Assembly: GCF_012371325.1 (NCBI RefSeq)
Contig: NZ_JAAZQX010000010.1
Span: 17,028-81,027 of the forward strand
Reading direction: 5' to 3'
Source: Acinetobacter sp. A2
GTDB taxonomy: Bacteria > Pseudomonadota > Gammaproteobacteria > Pseudomonadales > Moraxellaceae
DNA length: 64,000 nt
Position numbers and translations under genes: made by a program. The notes below the pieces were generated by a model that was given only the letters and a program-made list of their open reading frames with translations, was not told the DNA's origin and made no database searches. Of this stretch, positions 9,077 to 18,126 are shown piece after piece. Position 1 is the first letter of the stretch. Each line of letters opens with the position of its first letter.

Positions 9077-9886
9077 ATGATCAGTCTCCCCTTGGTTTAT
9101 ACGATTTTAGCATTAATCGCTTATACCAGCTCTTTTTGGTATTTATTTTCTCATTTAATGTCTAAACGTGCGCCAAATCACTGGTTTATTCGTTCTCTGC
9201 TCAGTTTGGGCTTAGTGCTGCATGCTGCGGTGTTATATAACGATATGCTGACGCCAATGGGTGTCAATTACAACGTGTTTAATCTGATGTCATTTACTTC
9301 AGGTCTGATGTTATTGCTGAGCTTATTGTTCAGTAGTTACCGTCCTGTGATTGCACTGAATTTGATTGGTATTCCTGTGGCTGCTGCGGGTTTAATTGCA
9401 GGCTTTTCATTCAGTCAGCATAATTTATTTATTAGCAAAAATTCGATTGGCTTAGACATTCATATTATTTTGTCGCTAGCGGCCTATGCTGTATTGCTCA
9501 TGGCGACCATTCATGCGGTGTTAATGTGGTTTCAGAACCGCGAACTGAAAAATAAACAAAAGCGTCGAGTTTGGGTCAATTTACTGCCCTCTTTGCAAGA
9601 TATGGAATCTTTGCTGTTTGATATGCTAATCGCAGGTTTTGCCCTACTGACTGTCGCATTAGGCTTTGGCTTCTTTACAGTAGAACATTTCTTTGCACAG
9701 CATTTAGCGCATAAAACGGCGTTTAGTATTATTTCGTGGTTTGTCTATGGTGCATTACTACTTGGACGCTACAAGTTTGGTTGGCGTGGTCAAAAAGCGA
9801 TTCGCTTTACCATTATTGGTTTCTTTTTATTGGCGCTCGGTTTTATTGGTTCTAAGTTTGTGTTGGAAATGATTTTGGGGAAGTGA
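9077..9886 (+). CDS. ypjD: CcsA/YpjD-like inner membrane protein
   Basis: A 269-residue protein with eight predicted hydrophobic helices, resembling the cytochrome c assembly protein domain (CcmC/CcsA superfamily) and specifically E. coli YpjD, whose gene also sits beside ffh. The C-terminal part (SWFVYGALLLGRYKFGW) carries the W and R pattern seen in that family. The family's heme-handling role is inferred; YpjD itself is not well characterised. AAAGG lies seven bases before the ATG. It diverges from ffh. Confidence 0.85.
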   Translation: MISLPLVYTILALIAYTSSFWYLFSHLMSKRAPNHWFIRSLLSLGLVLHAAVLYNDMLTPMGVNYNVFNLMSFTSGLMLLLSLLFSSYRPVIALNLIGIPVAAAGLIAGFSFSQHNLFISKNSIGLDIHIILSLAAYAVLLMATIHAVLMWFQNRELKNKQKRRVWVNLLPSLQDMESLLFDMLIAGFALLTVALGFGFFTVEHFFAQHLAHKTAFSIISWFVYGALLLGRYKFGWRGQKAIRFTIIGFFLLALGFIGSKFVLEMILGK

Positions 9887-10062
9887 GTTGATTACACTTT
9901 TACAATGATCAGAGCGAACGAGTTAATCTATTTATGCCGAGAGCAGATAGAGAACAGAAATATTAAAGTCCTTGTGAAGACCACATCAATTCCAAGCCAT
10001 TGCCTAGACATCCTCCATAAAAAAACGTATAACTCCACTTTTGTTTGAGCTGGTAGCATCCT

Positions 10063-11004
10063 GTGAAACTAATTCTTGCACCCATGGAAGGCTTAACCGA
10101 CCCCATCATGCGTGATGTACTCACGTCTGTAGGCAGTTTTGACTGGTGTGTGACAGAGTTTATTCGGGTCACAGATAGTATTTTACCAGACCATATCTAT
10201 CATACTTATTGCCCAGAACTACTCACCAACGGTAAAACTGCCGCAGGCACGCCTGTACATGTGCAATTTTTGGGAAATAACCCTGATATGTTGGCGGCCA
10301 ATGCAGCTAAAGTTGCGGCGATGGGTGCACCTGCGATTGATATGAACTTTGGCTGTCCTGCTAAAACGGTCAATCGTCATCGGGGTGGTTCAGTCTTACT
10401 CGATGAACCCGAAGTGGTTTATGAGCTGGTCAAAGCCGTGCGTGATGCTGTGCCTGCCCACATACCTGTTTCCGCCAAAATGCGTTTAGGTTATATGGAT
10501 CGGAACTTCATGCTGGAAAATGCACATGCCATTGAAGATGCAGGCGCAGCATGGGTCACGGTGCATGCGCGTACCAAAGCCGATGGCTATACACCGCCTG
10601 CCTTTTGGGATCAACTGCGCCCTATTCGTGAAGCATTGAAGATAAATGTCATTGCCAATGGCGAAATTTGGAATAATGCCGATGCCAAACAATGCCAGTT
10701 AGAATCGGGCTGTGAAGATTTAATGATTGGTCGTGGTGCGGTCACCACCCCAGATTTGACCCAATGTATTCGTCAAAACTCAGACCTACCTTTGCTGAGT
10801 TGGCAAGATTTGCTACAACTACAAATTCGCTTTATTCATGGCCCTGCCAAAACTGAAATTGGAATGCTAGGCCGTTATAAACAATGGCTTGGCATGATGT
10901 CAAAACATTATCCAGAAGCTAAAGCATTATGGGATGACATTAAGCGACTGAAAAAGTTAGATGAAATTATGGAAAAGTTAGTCGCTCGAGCGCAAGTGAA
11001 TTAA
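10063..11004 (+). CDS. dusC: tRNA-dihydrouridine(16) synthase
   Basis: FMN-dependent reductase that makes dihydrouridine in the tRNA D-loop; the sequence is nearest DusC, which acts at U16. The TIM barrel starts MKLILAPMEGLTDPIMRDVL and the catalytic Cys98 lies in MNFGCPAKTVNRHRGG. The start codon is GTG at 10063: the encoded MKLILAPMEG is the conserved N-terminus, and the next ATG (10084) would remove it. GGTAG lies upstream. 313 residues, normal. Confidence 0.94.
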   Translation: MKLILAPMEGLTDPIMRDVLTSVGSFDWCVTEFIRVTDSILPDHIYHTYCPELLTNGKTAAGTPVHVQFLGNNPDMLAANAAKVAAMGAPAIDMNFGCPAKTVNRHRGGSVLLDEPEVVYELVKAVRDAVPAHIPVSAKMRLGYMDRNFMLENAHAIEDAGAAWVTVHARTKADGYTPPAFWDQLRPIREALKINVIANGEIWNNADAKQCQLESGCEDLMIGRGAVTTPDLTQCIRQNSDLPLLSWQDLLQLQIRFIHGPAKTEIGMLGRYKQWLGMMSKHYPEAKALWDDIKRLKKLDEIMEKLVARAQVN

Positions 11005-11050
11005 GCACTTGCACCGATTGAATGAGTCATTAATATTTTTACTTTAGTTT

Positions 11051-12127
11051 TTAATCGGCAGATGCATATTCAATTTGGCTAACAAAATTGGGCATGTCCC
11101 ACGCACTGCCCGCAAAGCCTTTACATTGCCCTGCATCGAACTGATAGCTTTTCACAAACTGCTGACCATTCCACGCCCATTCAATTTGACTAAAACAATC
11201 TCCAATACCACGACCTTTTTGATATGCAAAAACCTGCCCATTGCTAAATTCTGAAGCTGAATCCGTCACAAACTGATGGATATGTTGCAGCTTTTTGTCC
11301 ATAACCCAATAAGCCACACCCATATTATATGCACCACGCCAACAATCTGCTTCCACCAAAGTACGCTGCTGATTAAGCGAGTAGAGTCGAATATGCTGAT
11401 CTTCCTCAGGTTCAAACAACATATAACAATTATCACGGTCTGCTGACTGACGTAATATCGGATACAGTTTGTCTGCACTTGCCGCAGTAAGCACTTGTGC
11501 TTTGGCTGTTCTATATTTTGGCTGCATCCGAATACTAATTTTCGGAATAGGCTGCGCAACTAACACTTTTGAAGATGACTGCTTACCCTTTGCAAGTACG
11601 GCAGATGTTGTCCCCACCCGCTTTTGGAAGCTATCCATTTTTAACAATATCGCACTTAAGCCTGCATCAGACAATTGCCAGCGTTGCTTAGCTTGCCTTA
11701 ATTCAATAACGGTATACTGACGTGCCTGCACCAACAGCTTTTGCACACTGGCAGCAGACAAGTTAGCAATATTTTCATTAAAGCGTAACTGTTGCAAAGC
11801 CCGTCCATTTAAAAATAGTGTCGCTTGAGGAACATCATTTTGAATTTGTATTTGACCTTGTATGACCTGATTTTGACCTGCTTTACGCGTTAGCAATACG
11901 CTAATCGGTTGCTCAAAATTGTCATCAGTTTGGTAACCCGCAGCACGGCAGGTGCCTGTATTATCACAAGCCAACTCCCAGTCTTGATGCTGAAAATATA
12001 AGCCTTCAATCGGTGCAGTTTTAGATGTCGCTGTTGTACTTGCTACTGGTGCTGCAATCAACAAAGGGCTAAACAATGCTCCACTGAGTAACAACCCCGC
12101 ACTCAAACCACCTGATAATTTTTTCAT
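11051..12127 (-). CDS. DUF1176 periplasmic protein
   Basis: 358 residues with an N-terminal signal peptide (MKKLSGGLSAGLLLSGALF, probable cleavage near residue 25). The mature part begins with a segment typical of DUF1176 (DWELACDNTGTCRAAGYQ) and ends with GIGDCFSQIEWAWNG and MPNFVSQI, also seen in that family. Several Cys pairs suggest disulfides in the periplasm. Function unknown. It lies 86 bases downstream of the DUF2939 gene, which may be cotranscribed. Confidence 0.82.
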   Translation of the reverse strand: MKKLSGGLSAGLLLSGALFSPLLIAAPVASTTATSKTAPIEGLYFQHQDWELACDNTGTCRAAGYQTDDNFEQPISVLLTRKAGQNQVIQGQIQIQNDVPQATLFLNGRALQQLRFNENIANLSAASVQKLLVQARQYTVIELRQAKQRWQLSDAGLSAILLKMDSFQKRVGTTSAVLAKGKQSSSKVLVAQPIPKISIRMQPKYRTAKAQVLTAASADKLYPILRQSADRDNCYMLFEPEEDQHIRLYSLNQQRTLVEADCWRGAYNMGVAYWVMDKKLQHIHQFVTDSASEFSNGQVFAYQKGRGIGDCFSQIEWAWNGQQFVKSYQFDAGQCKGFAGSAWDMPNFVSQIEYASAD

Positions 12128-12213
12128 CTTATTCTTCCTGCTTGCTCTTGTTTCACCAAATGACCTTCAACACATCGAGAGGAAAGTTCAAAAAGTCCAT
12201 ACCTCGTACTCAC

Positions 12214-12837
12214 CTACTCGCGTACATCTAAACGAATCGCAACAACTTTCCAGCGCCAGTTGCGTGGTTGCAGCTCAAATTCGGTAAGTCCTGCATATTG
12301 GGTGGGTACTTTAACCACGAATCGGTTCCAACGATGAAAACCACTGCGAATATCTAGACTCGGTTTAAAAGCCTCGGCAAGTTCAACTTGTTGTGCATGC
12401 GCACGTGGAAAAATACTAAATCCTGTTTTCCGATGCTCCACAGTCCATTGCTCTGCGGAGGTTTGCGGCAATCGTAAGGATAAATCTGGTAAACGAATGG
12501 ATTCCTGCCATGCTTTGCCCTGCATCAATAAAGCAATACTTTCTGGCGTCAGTAAAACATCTAGCATTTTATCGCTCAGCTGATCAGTCAATAGCTGCCC
12601 CAAAACATTTGGTGCTGAAGAGGATGCCTCAAAACCCATTAACTGCTGTAAACGCTGCTGCACTTGTGGTTTTAAACTGGCTTTGACTTGCGGATAATCT
12701 ATATAGCTTGAAAGTTGGTCTGCTTGATGTTGCTCCACAGCCTGATTGATTTGATACAGGCTCCAATATGGCCCTGCGCACCATACCGCCACCACCGCTA
12801 TAAGTACCAAGAATATCCGCATCGCCAATTTTTTCAT
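12214..12837 (-). CDS. DUF2939 protein, membrane-anchored or exported
   Basis: 207 residues with one N-terminal hydrophobic helix (about residues 7-24), then a soluble domain. The segment YWSLYQINQAVEQHQADQLSSY and the following KASLKPQVQQRL match the start of DUF2939 proteins. A Phe-rich hydrophilic C-terminus (GLTEFELQPRNWRWKVVAIRL) closes the domain, again family-like. Function unknown; located upstream of the DUF1176 gene on the same strand. Confidence 0.8.
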   Translation of the reverse strand: MKKLAMRIFLVLIAVVAVWCAGPYWSLYQINQAVEQHQADQLSSYIDYPQVKASLKPQVQQRLQQLMGFEASSSAPNVLGQLLTDQLSDKMLDVLLTPESIALLMQGKAWQESIRLPDLSLRLPQTSAEQWTVEHRKTGFSIFPRAHAQQVELAEAFKPSLDIRSGFHRWNRFVVKVPTQYAGLTEFELQPRNWRWKVVAIRLDVRE

Positions 12838-12924
12838 TAATCTTCTTCTCTATCCAAAAATGCTCAAAGTACTTCACTCAATACTGTCAATTGGGGAACT
12901 ATCCATGACATCCACACCAAAATA

Positions 12925-12950
12925 AAAAAGCATGCCGCAGCATGCTTTTT
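12925..12950 (-). terminator. Terminator after the YegP-like gene
   Basis: AAAAAGCATGC, a 4-base loop, then GCATGCTTTTT. A perfect 11-bp stem with T-tracts on both strands; it lies 34 bases after the YegP-like stop. Confidence 0.85.
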
Positions 12951-12983
12951 ATATAAGGCTTAAAATTAAGGATAACCTTAAGG

Positions 12984-13325
12984 TTAAGCACTTACTGTTA
13001 AATCTTTAATGGTACTGCTGCTACCATTTGTTTTAACCGATTCAATGCCTTTTTCACGTGATTGCTCAGTTGTATAGAGCTGGCTTGTACCAATCACCTG
13101 ATGATTGGCGGCTTTTAAATTAAAATACGGCTTATCGTTTTTAGAAGTCAGACGGTCATAACGGCCATCTTCCTGACTGTTTTTTTGTACCGAAGCGATA
13201 CCATTTAAAGCCGAAGCTTTAGCTTTATAGTACTCACTGGTTAAAATTATTTCGCCATTCCCCGCTTTAAGTACAAAACGATATTGTGCATTGCTTGCTT
13301 GTGAAACTTCGAACCATCCTGACAT
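12984..13325 (-). CDS. YegP family (tandem DUF1508) protein
   Basis: 113 residues made of two copies of the DUF1508 beta-hairpin unit: the first around F-E-V...QYRFVLKAGNGEIILTSE, the second around KPYFNLKAANHQVIGTSQ. Each is followed by a short helix containing a Gly-Ile-x-S-V-x-x-N pattern (NGIASVQKN, KGIESVKTN). E. coli YegP has the same two-repeat layout; its function is unsettled. The ATG at 13325 has GGGGGA in front; an upstream in-frame TTG is not needed. Monocistronic between its own terminator and a 250-base gap. Confidence 0.9.
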   Translation of the reverse strand: MSGWFEVSQASNAQYRFVLKAGNGEIILTSEYYKAKASALNGIASVQKNSQEDGRYDRLTSKNDKPYFNLKAANHQVIGTSQLYTTEQSREKGIESVKTNGSSSTIKDLTVSA

Positions 13326-13532
13326 AGTTTCCCCCAACTGTTTTTGTGAGTGGTGTTGTTAAGTAATGACTACGTTAAACCTGATTAAAACTTGTTCTTT
13401 TCATCTAAAATATAAAGGACTTAGGCCAAATAAAAAAGTAGTATTTTTGTACAAACATTAAAAGAGATGCTGTGTCATTTTTATTGTCACATATCACAAA
13501 ACTTAATGATCTTTTTCTTTATGCACTGCATA

Positions 13533-13571
13533 AAAAAAGCGCAGGCGACTTCTACAAAGTTGCCTGCGCTT
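13533..13571 (-). terminator. Terminator after yjdM
   Basis: A 15-bp stem (AAGCGCAGGC core) with a short loop, followed on the minus strand by TTTTTTT, 20 bases after the yjdM stop. Confidence 0.88.
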
Positions 13572-13588
13572 GGTATTTCTAATACGGA

Positions 13589-13930
13589 TTATGCTTTTTT
13601 CACATACTCAGATTTTAATTTCATCGCGCCCATACCATCAATTTTACAATCAATGTCGTGACCATCGGCAGCGTCTGGAATTAAACGAATATTTTTCACT
13701 TTTGTTCCTACTTTTACAGCAGCAGAAGAACCTTTAATTTTAAGGTCTTTAATCACGGTTACCGTGTCGCCATCTGATAACACATTACCATTTGCATCTT
13801 TAATTACTGCAGCCGCTTCTTCAGTTACATCACCTTCTTTCCACTCATGTGAGCATTCTGGGCAAATGAGCAAGTCACCATCTTCATAAGTATATTCTGA
13901 CTGGCATTTTGGGCAATTTGGCAAAGACAT
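13589..13930 (-). CDS. yjdM: YjdM (PhnA) zinc-ribbon protein
   Basis: 113-residue protein with an N-terminal zinc ribbon ([21 protein letters not shown]) and a C-terminal PhnA/YjdM domain ([26 protein letters not shown]). The name PhnA comes from linkage to phosphonate genes in E. coli, but a direct role in phosphonate breakdown is doubtful. I chose the ATG at 13930, preceded by GAGG at seven bases. Intact, with its own terminator. Confidence 0.93.
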   Translation of the reverse strand: MSLPNCPKCQSEYTYEDGDLLICPECSHEWKEGDVTEEAAAVIKDANGNVLSDGDTVTVIKDLKIKGSSAAVKVGTKVKNIRLIPDAADGHDIDCKIDGMGAMKLKSEYVKKA

Positions 13931-14032
13931 AAAAAACCTCAAAAATTTCATTATAACATTTTTCACTGATTATTCATAAACTTAAAAACCTTATAAAGCA
14001 TAAGGATAATGGTTGAATAATCCGATGGATTT

Positions 14033-14398
14033 TTACTCTAACGATGTTAAAGATTGCTCCAAAACACGCTTTAACACCACCACATGATTATGCTGTTCAT
14101 CTTTTGCAGCGGTAATTAAGGTCACTTTTTGCTGCTGTGCCAGTTGAAGCAGTTCCTGTAAGGTCGCTTCCTGCTGAGTCAGTTCGAGCCGATAACGCTG
14201 TTGAAATTCATCCCAGTTTTGTTCAGGGTTTTGGTGATACCACTTGCGTAATTCAGTTGAGGGCGTAATTTCTTTAGGCCACCAATCAATTTGAGCACGC
14301 GCTTTAGTCACACCACGTGGCCACAAACGATCGACTAAAACCCGTGTACCATCTGTAGGTACAGCATCCAGATAGGCTCGCTTAATTGCAATATCCAT
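14033..14398 (-). CDS. DUF488 family protein
   Basis: 121 residues. DUF488 signatures are clear: VDRLWPRGVTKARAQIDWW near residue 22, then LRKWYHQNPEQNWDEFQQRY, and a late TLITAAKDEQHNHVVVLKRVL. Such proteins are common and of unknown function; several have been suggested to be nucleic-acid or stress related without firm proof. The start at 14398 has AGAGG five bases upstream; earlier in-frame codons extend into the 14.4-14.46 kb gap without support. Confidence 0.9.
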   Translation of the reverse strand: MDIAIKRAYLDAVPTDGTRVLVDRLWPRGVTKARAQIDWWPKEITPSTELRKWYHQNPEQNWDEFQQRYRLELTQQEATLQELLQLAQQQKVTLITAAKDEQHNHVVVLKRVLEQSLTSLE

Positions 14399-14472
14399 AT
14401 TGCCTCTTTCTGCTCTACAATACGCTGCAAGGCTTGATACTAAAAACCAATCCTTATGCGTCATGCAGAATT

Positions 14473-14500
14473 AAAAAAGCATGTGATCAACACATGCTTT
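14473..14500 (-). terminator. Terminator after the RraB-like gene
   Basis: AAAGCATGTG and CACATGCTTT form a 10-bp stem with a 5-base loop, followed on the minus strand by a run of T. It lies 14 bases after the RraB stop. Confidence 0.85.
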
Positions 14501-14513
14501 TGGAAAATCAAAT

Positions 14514-14891
14514 TTATTCTTCGTCTTCGTACTCATCTTCATCATCGTAGACGTAGGCCATACAGCCCCAACCGTCATATTCACCGCCATGCTCTTCGGC
14601 AATTTTAGTGAACCATTGTTCTAAATCTACAATGTCTGAATACTCTGGTTCCATATACACATAAATGGTGATAATCCATTCAACCGCATCAGATTCTTCA
14701 TCTTGAAATAATGAAATTTTTTGCTCTTCTGCCAACAAATACAACGCACATTTTTCGGCTTGTTCTTGTGTGGTAAAAGCAATGGAGTACTCAATTTCAT
14801 GTGGCTCTGTCAGGTCATCCCCATCTTCATGCATTTGCCAAAGTACATTGCCGTTATCATCATCTGGGAATTGTTCATAGTCACGTGTCAT
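14514..14891 (-). CDS. RraB-like ribonuclease E inhibitor family protein
   Basis: 125 acidic residues resembling RraB, which binds RNase E and modulates its activity in E. coli. Visible family elements are the acidic N-terminus, HEIEYSIAFTTQEQAEKCA, a beta strand VEWIITIYVYMEP and the segment GGEYDGWGCMAYV, followed by a highly acidic tail (DDEDEYEDEE). An AAGGA box lies seven bases before the ATG. Assignment to the fold is good; inhibition of RNase E here is inferred. Confidence 0.82.
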   Translation of the reverse strand: MTRDYEQFPDDDNGNVLWQMHEDGDDLTEPHEIEYSIAFTTQEQAEKCALYLLAEEQKISLFQDEESDAVEWIITIYVYMEPEYSDIVDLEQWFTKIAEEHGGEYDGWGCMAYVYDDEDEYEDEE

Positions 14892-15057
14892 GCGAATATC
14901 CTTGTTATCTTTTTAGCCAATATATATCTGGCAAGTGACAAAATAGTGAATTCAACATAGCACAATTTTGCCGTACTTGATCAAGTTTTCTGTATTTTGC
15001 CGCTGACTTTAGTCGGACAGCCCTACAGAGTCTGCACCTTATAGATACAACTTATCC

Positions 15058-16008
15058 TTAAGCATTCACTGCCAGTTTTACTGGCTGTGTGGTGTCAGTG
15101 CCCTGTTGCTTAAGGCCAATCACTAAAGATGCAAATTTTAACTCTTCAAGACGAAGTGCCAAGTAAGATTCTAAAATTTTGCTATGTCCAAAAGATGCCG
15201 CGTAGTGATTAAGCAAGGTGAAATCATCCTGCAACGCTTGTAGAGATTCCCCTAAATTGTGTTGGTTCAACTGGGCTAAATATAAGTCTGCTCTGCTGTT
15301 AAATGCGTGACTAAGTAATGTTACCGCAGAAAGACGACGCTGCTCATCTACAAATGCACAATAAGCCATTTCATTATTTTGAATCGCTTGCATAATTTTT
15401 TGACGTACCTGTACTAAATGCTGTGCTGCATCAGACTGGCTATAGTCTTCAATTAAATGATCGAGTAACTGCTGTGCTGGCAATTGAAACGCGGGGGTAT
15501 TCTCTTCAATTTTATGATAAAGCGCGGCAGTCACCTGCTCTAGCTTTTGATGTTCTTCTGCTAAATGATAAAAAGCACCTAATTGTTCTTGAGCTGCTTT
15601 TAGGGTTTTAGCTTTGGCTTTTTGTTCGTGTTCGACTAAAAAATTACTGACTTTTTCAATTTTTTGTTTGCATTGATCACGCATGTTTTCTGCTTCAGAC
15701 TTGACCATTTCTACAAACATTTCAACTTGTTGGCGACGCTCCTGCACATATTGTTCAACATCTAAAATATCTTGATAATGCTGCAAACTTTCCACACGGT
15801 TTTTCAAACTCCCTACTTCTACCCGAAGCAGCGTGAGCTGATGTTCTAACTCGTTACTTTCCAGCTCATCAGTTGCCAAATTGGTACGGGTACGGTCTAA
15901 ATTAGTTTGTAATGATTGAATACCTGCTGATAATTCACGGCTGCGTAATGTTTGCCAAAAAACAATCACCACAAGAACTACAATTATTGCGCCCAATATA
16001 TACAACAT
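15058..16008 (-). CDS. Uncharacterised membrane-anchored coiled-coil protein
   Basis: 316 residues. A single N-terminal helix (MLYILGAIIVVLVVIVFW) is followed by long heptad-rich stretches: about residues 25-85, 85-145 and 150-200, rich in Q, E, K and L, all predicted coiled coil, then a helical C-terminal part. The layout recalls RmuC- or ZipA-type scaffolds, but I see no catalytic motif and cannot name a family. ATG at 16008 is preceded by GGAGG at seven bases. Flanked by gaps on both sides, it is probably expressed alone. Likely lineage-restricted. Confidence 0.72.
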   Translation of the reverse strand: MLYILGAIIVVLVVIVFWQTLRSRELSAGIQSLQTNLDRTRTNLATDELESNELEHQLTLLRVEVGSLKNRVESLQHYQDILDVEQYVQERRQQVEMFVEMVKSEAENMRDQCKQKIEKVSNFLVEHEQKAKAKTLKAAQEQLGAFYHLAEEHQKLEQVTAALYHKIEENTPAFQLPAQQLLDHLIEDYSQSDAAQHLVQVRQKIMQAIQNNEMAYCAFVDEQRRLSAVTLLSHAFNSRADLYLAQLNQHNLGESLQALQDDFTLLNHYAASFGHSKILESYLALRLEELKFASLVIGLKQQGTDTTQPVKLAVNA

Positions 16009-16044
16009 AACTTTGCCTCCCACCCCATCGGCCTGCCCCGTTCA

Positions 16045-16075
16045 AGTGATGCGTTTTTCACGCAAAAATCACTTC
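16045..16075. repeat. Nested inverted repeat upstream of the coiled-coil gene
   Basis: AAGTGATGCGT and ACGC...ATCACTT form an imperfect nested dyad about 40 bases upstream of the coiled-coil gene start. It could be a leader hairpin or an operator. Confidence 0.35.
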
Positions 16076-16188
16076 AACCTCAAGTTGCAGCCCCAAACAC
16101 TCAACACAAAAATTTTAAAATAACCAATCAGCCTCCTTTTTGTGCAAGGAAAATGAAAATCTACGGTTATAGCGTTAAATTAACTAGT

Positions 16189-16209
16189 TCTTGGGATGAA
16201 GGCTATCCC
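16189..16209. repeat. Perfect 7-bp inverted repeat, rluA side
   Basis: TTGGGAT, 7-base loop, ATCCCAA. It lies 59 bases after the rluA stop and has no T-tract in the rluA direction. It could be a weak terminator or a regulatory dyad. Confidence 0.35.
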
Positions 16210-16267
16210 AAATTTTGAGTATTTTCACAATAATTTGAAAAAAATGTGACTGTTAGAAAGAAAGTGA

Positions 16268-16933
16268 TTAAAAAGGAAGCTGTGCCCGAATTTCTACAGC
16301 TTCATGACTCAACGGCTGAGTAAACGCCAAATAGCTGGCATGCAACGCCATTCGTTTTAAAGGACTTTGTTGCGGCTGAGGATGATATAACTTATCGCCT
16401 GTGATTGGGTGACCAATATATTGCATGTGTACCCGCAACTGATGCGAACGCCCTGTAATTGGCGTCAGCAATACACGGGTAATATCTTCATCGGCCCGAT
16501 ATTCCAAAGCCTGATACAGCGTTTGTGCAGGCTTGCCTAAATCGAAATGCACAATTTGCCGTGGGCGGTTTTCCCAGTCGGTAATTAACGGCACATCGAC
16601 ACTGCCTTGCCCCTCAAGCTGCCCCTGAATTAAAGCTATATAGTTTTTTTTGACCGTTCGGGCCTGAAACATTTTACTTAATGCAACTTCTGCATCACGG
16701 TGCTTGGCGAACATTAAAATACCGGATGTCGCCATATCTAAACGATGGGCAATTTTTGCACTGGGATGTTGAGCTAAAACCCTTAAATAGGCACTGTCCT
16801 GATGTTCAGGCAAACGTCCCGGCACAGACAACAAACCTGCGGGCTTATCAATCACCAGCAAATCATCATCTTCATAGACAATTTCTAAAGGTTCTTGTGG
16901 TGGTGCATAAATAAAGTTGTCGTTTAAAGCCAT
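16268..16933 (-). CDS. rluA: RluA family rRNA/tRNA pseudouridine synthase
   Basis: 221 residues, closest in layout to the dual-specificity enzyme RluA (23S rRNA U746 and tRNA U32). The conserved KPAGLLSVPGRLPEHQDSAY is RluA-like, and the catalytic motif with the Asp nucleophile is HRLDMATSGILMFAKHRDAE. The C-terminal GRSHQLRVHMQYIGHPITGD completes the fold. The start at 16933 (MALNDNFIY) is the one that aligns; two more ATGs lie upstream. No S4 domain, as expected for RluA. Confidence 0.9.
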   Translation of the reverse strand: MALNDNFIYAPPQEPLEIVYEDDDLLVIDKPAGLLSVPGRLPEHQDSAYLRVLAQHPSAKIAHRLDMATSGILMFAKHRDAEVALSKMFQARTVKKNYIALIQGQLEGQGSVDVPLITDWENRPRQIVHFDLGKPAQTLYQALEYRADEDITRVLLTPITGRSHQLRVHMQYIGHPITGDKLYHPQPQQSPLKRMALHASYLAFTQPLSHEAVEIRAQLPF

Positions 16934-17064
16934 GAACATACAGCATAAAAAGCGGTGCGGGCAAAATATCAAGCACAGCCCAAGCTGTCAATTCAGTCGG
17001 GCAATGTGCTTGCTTAGCTAAAACGATTAATGATGTCTGTTTCCTGATTGAGTGAGTTTGTACA

Positions 17065-17778
17065 TTAATCTGCCAAATAATATTCTACGGTAGACACCAC
17101 ACGTACTTTTTTCAAATAAGGGGTGTTGCTGTCACGCTCTTCAATGCTAAATACGCCCTGATTGGCCGATTTGATTTTCCCCAAACGGCTGTCAGAATCT
17201 GCGGCAAATTTCTCTGCAACACTGCGGGCATTTTGGGTAGCTTGCTCGATCATGGCAGGTTTAATGTCATTCAACTGCGTATATAAATATTCAGTACGTT
17301 GCCCATAATCCTCACCACCAAAGGCAATACCATTCTTGCCTAAATCGACCAGACGGCTTTGTGCACTGCGGACTTTATCTATACTTTTGGTATAGACCGT
17401 AATGGTTTGATGCGCGGTATAACGCAAGGCAACATTACCATCTCCACCATATTGCTGGGCGTATTTATCGGTAATCACGGGTGCGGCAATGGTAATTTCT
17501 TCCGCAGCAAAACCTTCATTTTTTAAAAAGTTTTGAATTTGTGCAGTCTGGCCTTGCATGGTGTCATACAAAGCAGCCAAATCTTGACTGGCTGCGCTAA
17601 AACGAATGGGCCACACGGCCACATTGGCTTTGACTTCACGCTCAGACAAGCCTTTGACCGAAACCACACGCTCATATTGCTTAATTTTCAGTGCACTGTT
17701 GCCCAAAATCCAACCTGCCAGCACCATTCCCAAACAAATCAGCCCACCTAAAATCAGTGCGGGTTTTAATTGATTCAT
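17065..17778 (-). CDS. SIMPL domain (DUF541) exported protein
   Basis: 237 residues with an N-terminal hydrophobic helix (residues 7-25), a non-cleaved anchor or signal peptide, then a SIMPL/DUF541 domain. Family features: VVSVKGLSEREVKANVAVWP near residue 38 and later TVYTKSIDKVRSAQSRL and the C-terminal VRVVSTVEYYLAD. The superfamily includes BP26/OMP28 and interacts with envelope proteins in a few cases; function is otherwise unknown. An AGGAG box lies nine bases before the ATG. Confidence 0.85.
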   Translation of the reverse strand: MNQLKPALILGGLICLGMVLAGWILGNSALKIKQYERVVSVKGLSEREVKANVAVWPIRFSAASQDLAALYDTMQGQTAQIQNFLKNEGFAAEEITIAAPVITDKYAQQYGGDGNVALRYTAHQTITVYTKSIDKVRSAQSRLVDLGKNGIAFGGEDYGQRTEYLYTQLNDIKPAMIEQATQNARSVAEKFAADSDSRLGKIKSANQGVFSIEERDSNTPYLKKVRVVSTVEYYLAD

Positions 17779-17874
17779 GTTTGTAAACTCCTTGAATTGT
17801 GGTCTTTCAGCCTTGCTGTGACTACATCTTATATTTTAAAGGTGCTTTAAAATGCGGTATTTCTGTTGTGGTAT

Positions 17875-18126
17875 TTAAGGTCGCATCATATACAGCGCAA
17901 TGAGCGGAGCAATATTGAACAGCAATACCCCTATTTTATAAACTGCCATACCACCATAATGAATCGCATCAAAACTTGAATCGGTGAGTTTGAACCATTT
18001 GCCATGTAACTGTCGAAGCCAGTTATGTGCAAATATCAACACCACAAACCACAGCATTAAAATAGCGTAATTAATCAGTGCGCAAGTCAGTAAAAATCGA
18101 CACCAAAAATCGTAATCAACACTCAT
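17875..18126 (-). CDS. Small membrane protein, DUF6868-like
   Basis: 83 residues with two hydrophobic helices (about 10-32 and 58-80). The middle segment WLRQLHGKWFKLTDSSFDAIHYGGMA is strongly patterned and matches small DUF6868-type proteins as I recall them. Function unknown. It follows the SIMPL gene region but is separated by about 250 bases from any other upstream gene. Confidence 0.75.
   Translation of the reverse strand: MSVDYDFWCRFLLTCALINYAILMLWFVVLIFAHNWLRQLHGKWFKLTDSSFDAIHYGGMAVYKIGVLLFNIAPLIALYMMRP

Noticed and set aside
13467..13661. 64-codon plus-strand frame
   Set aside because: It crosses the yjdM terminator and the 3' end of yjdM, so it is not a likely gene.
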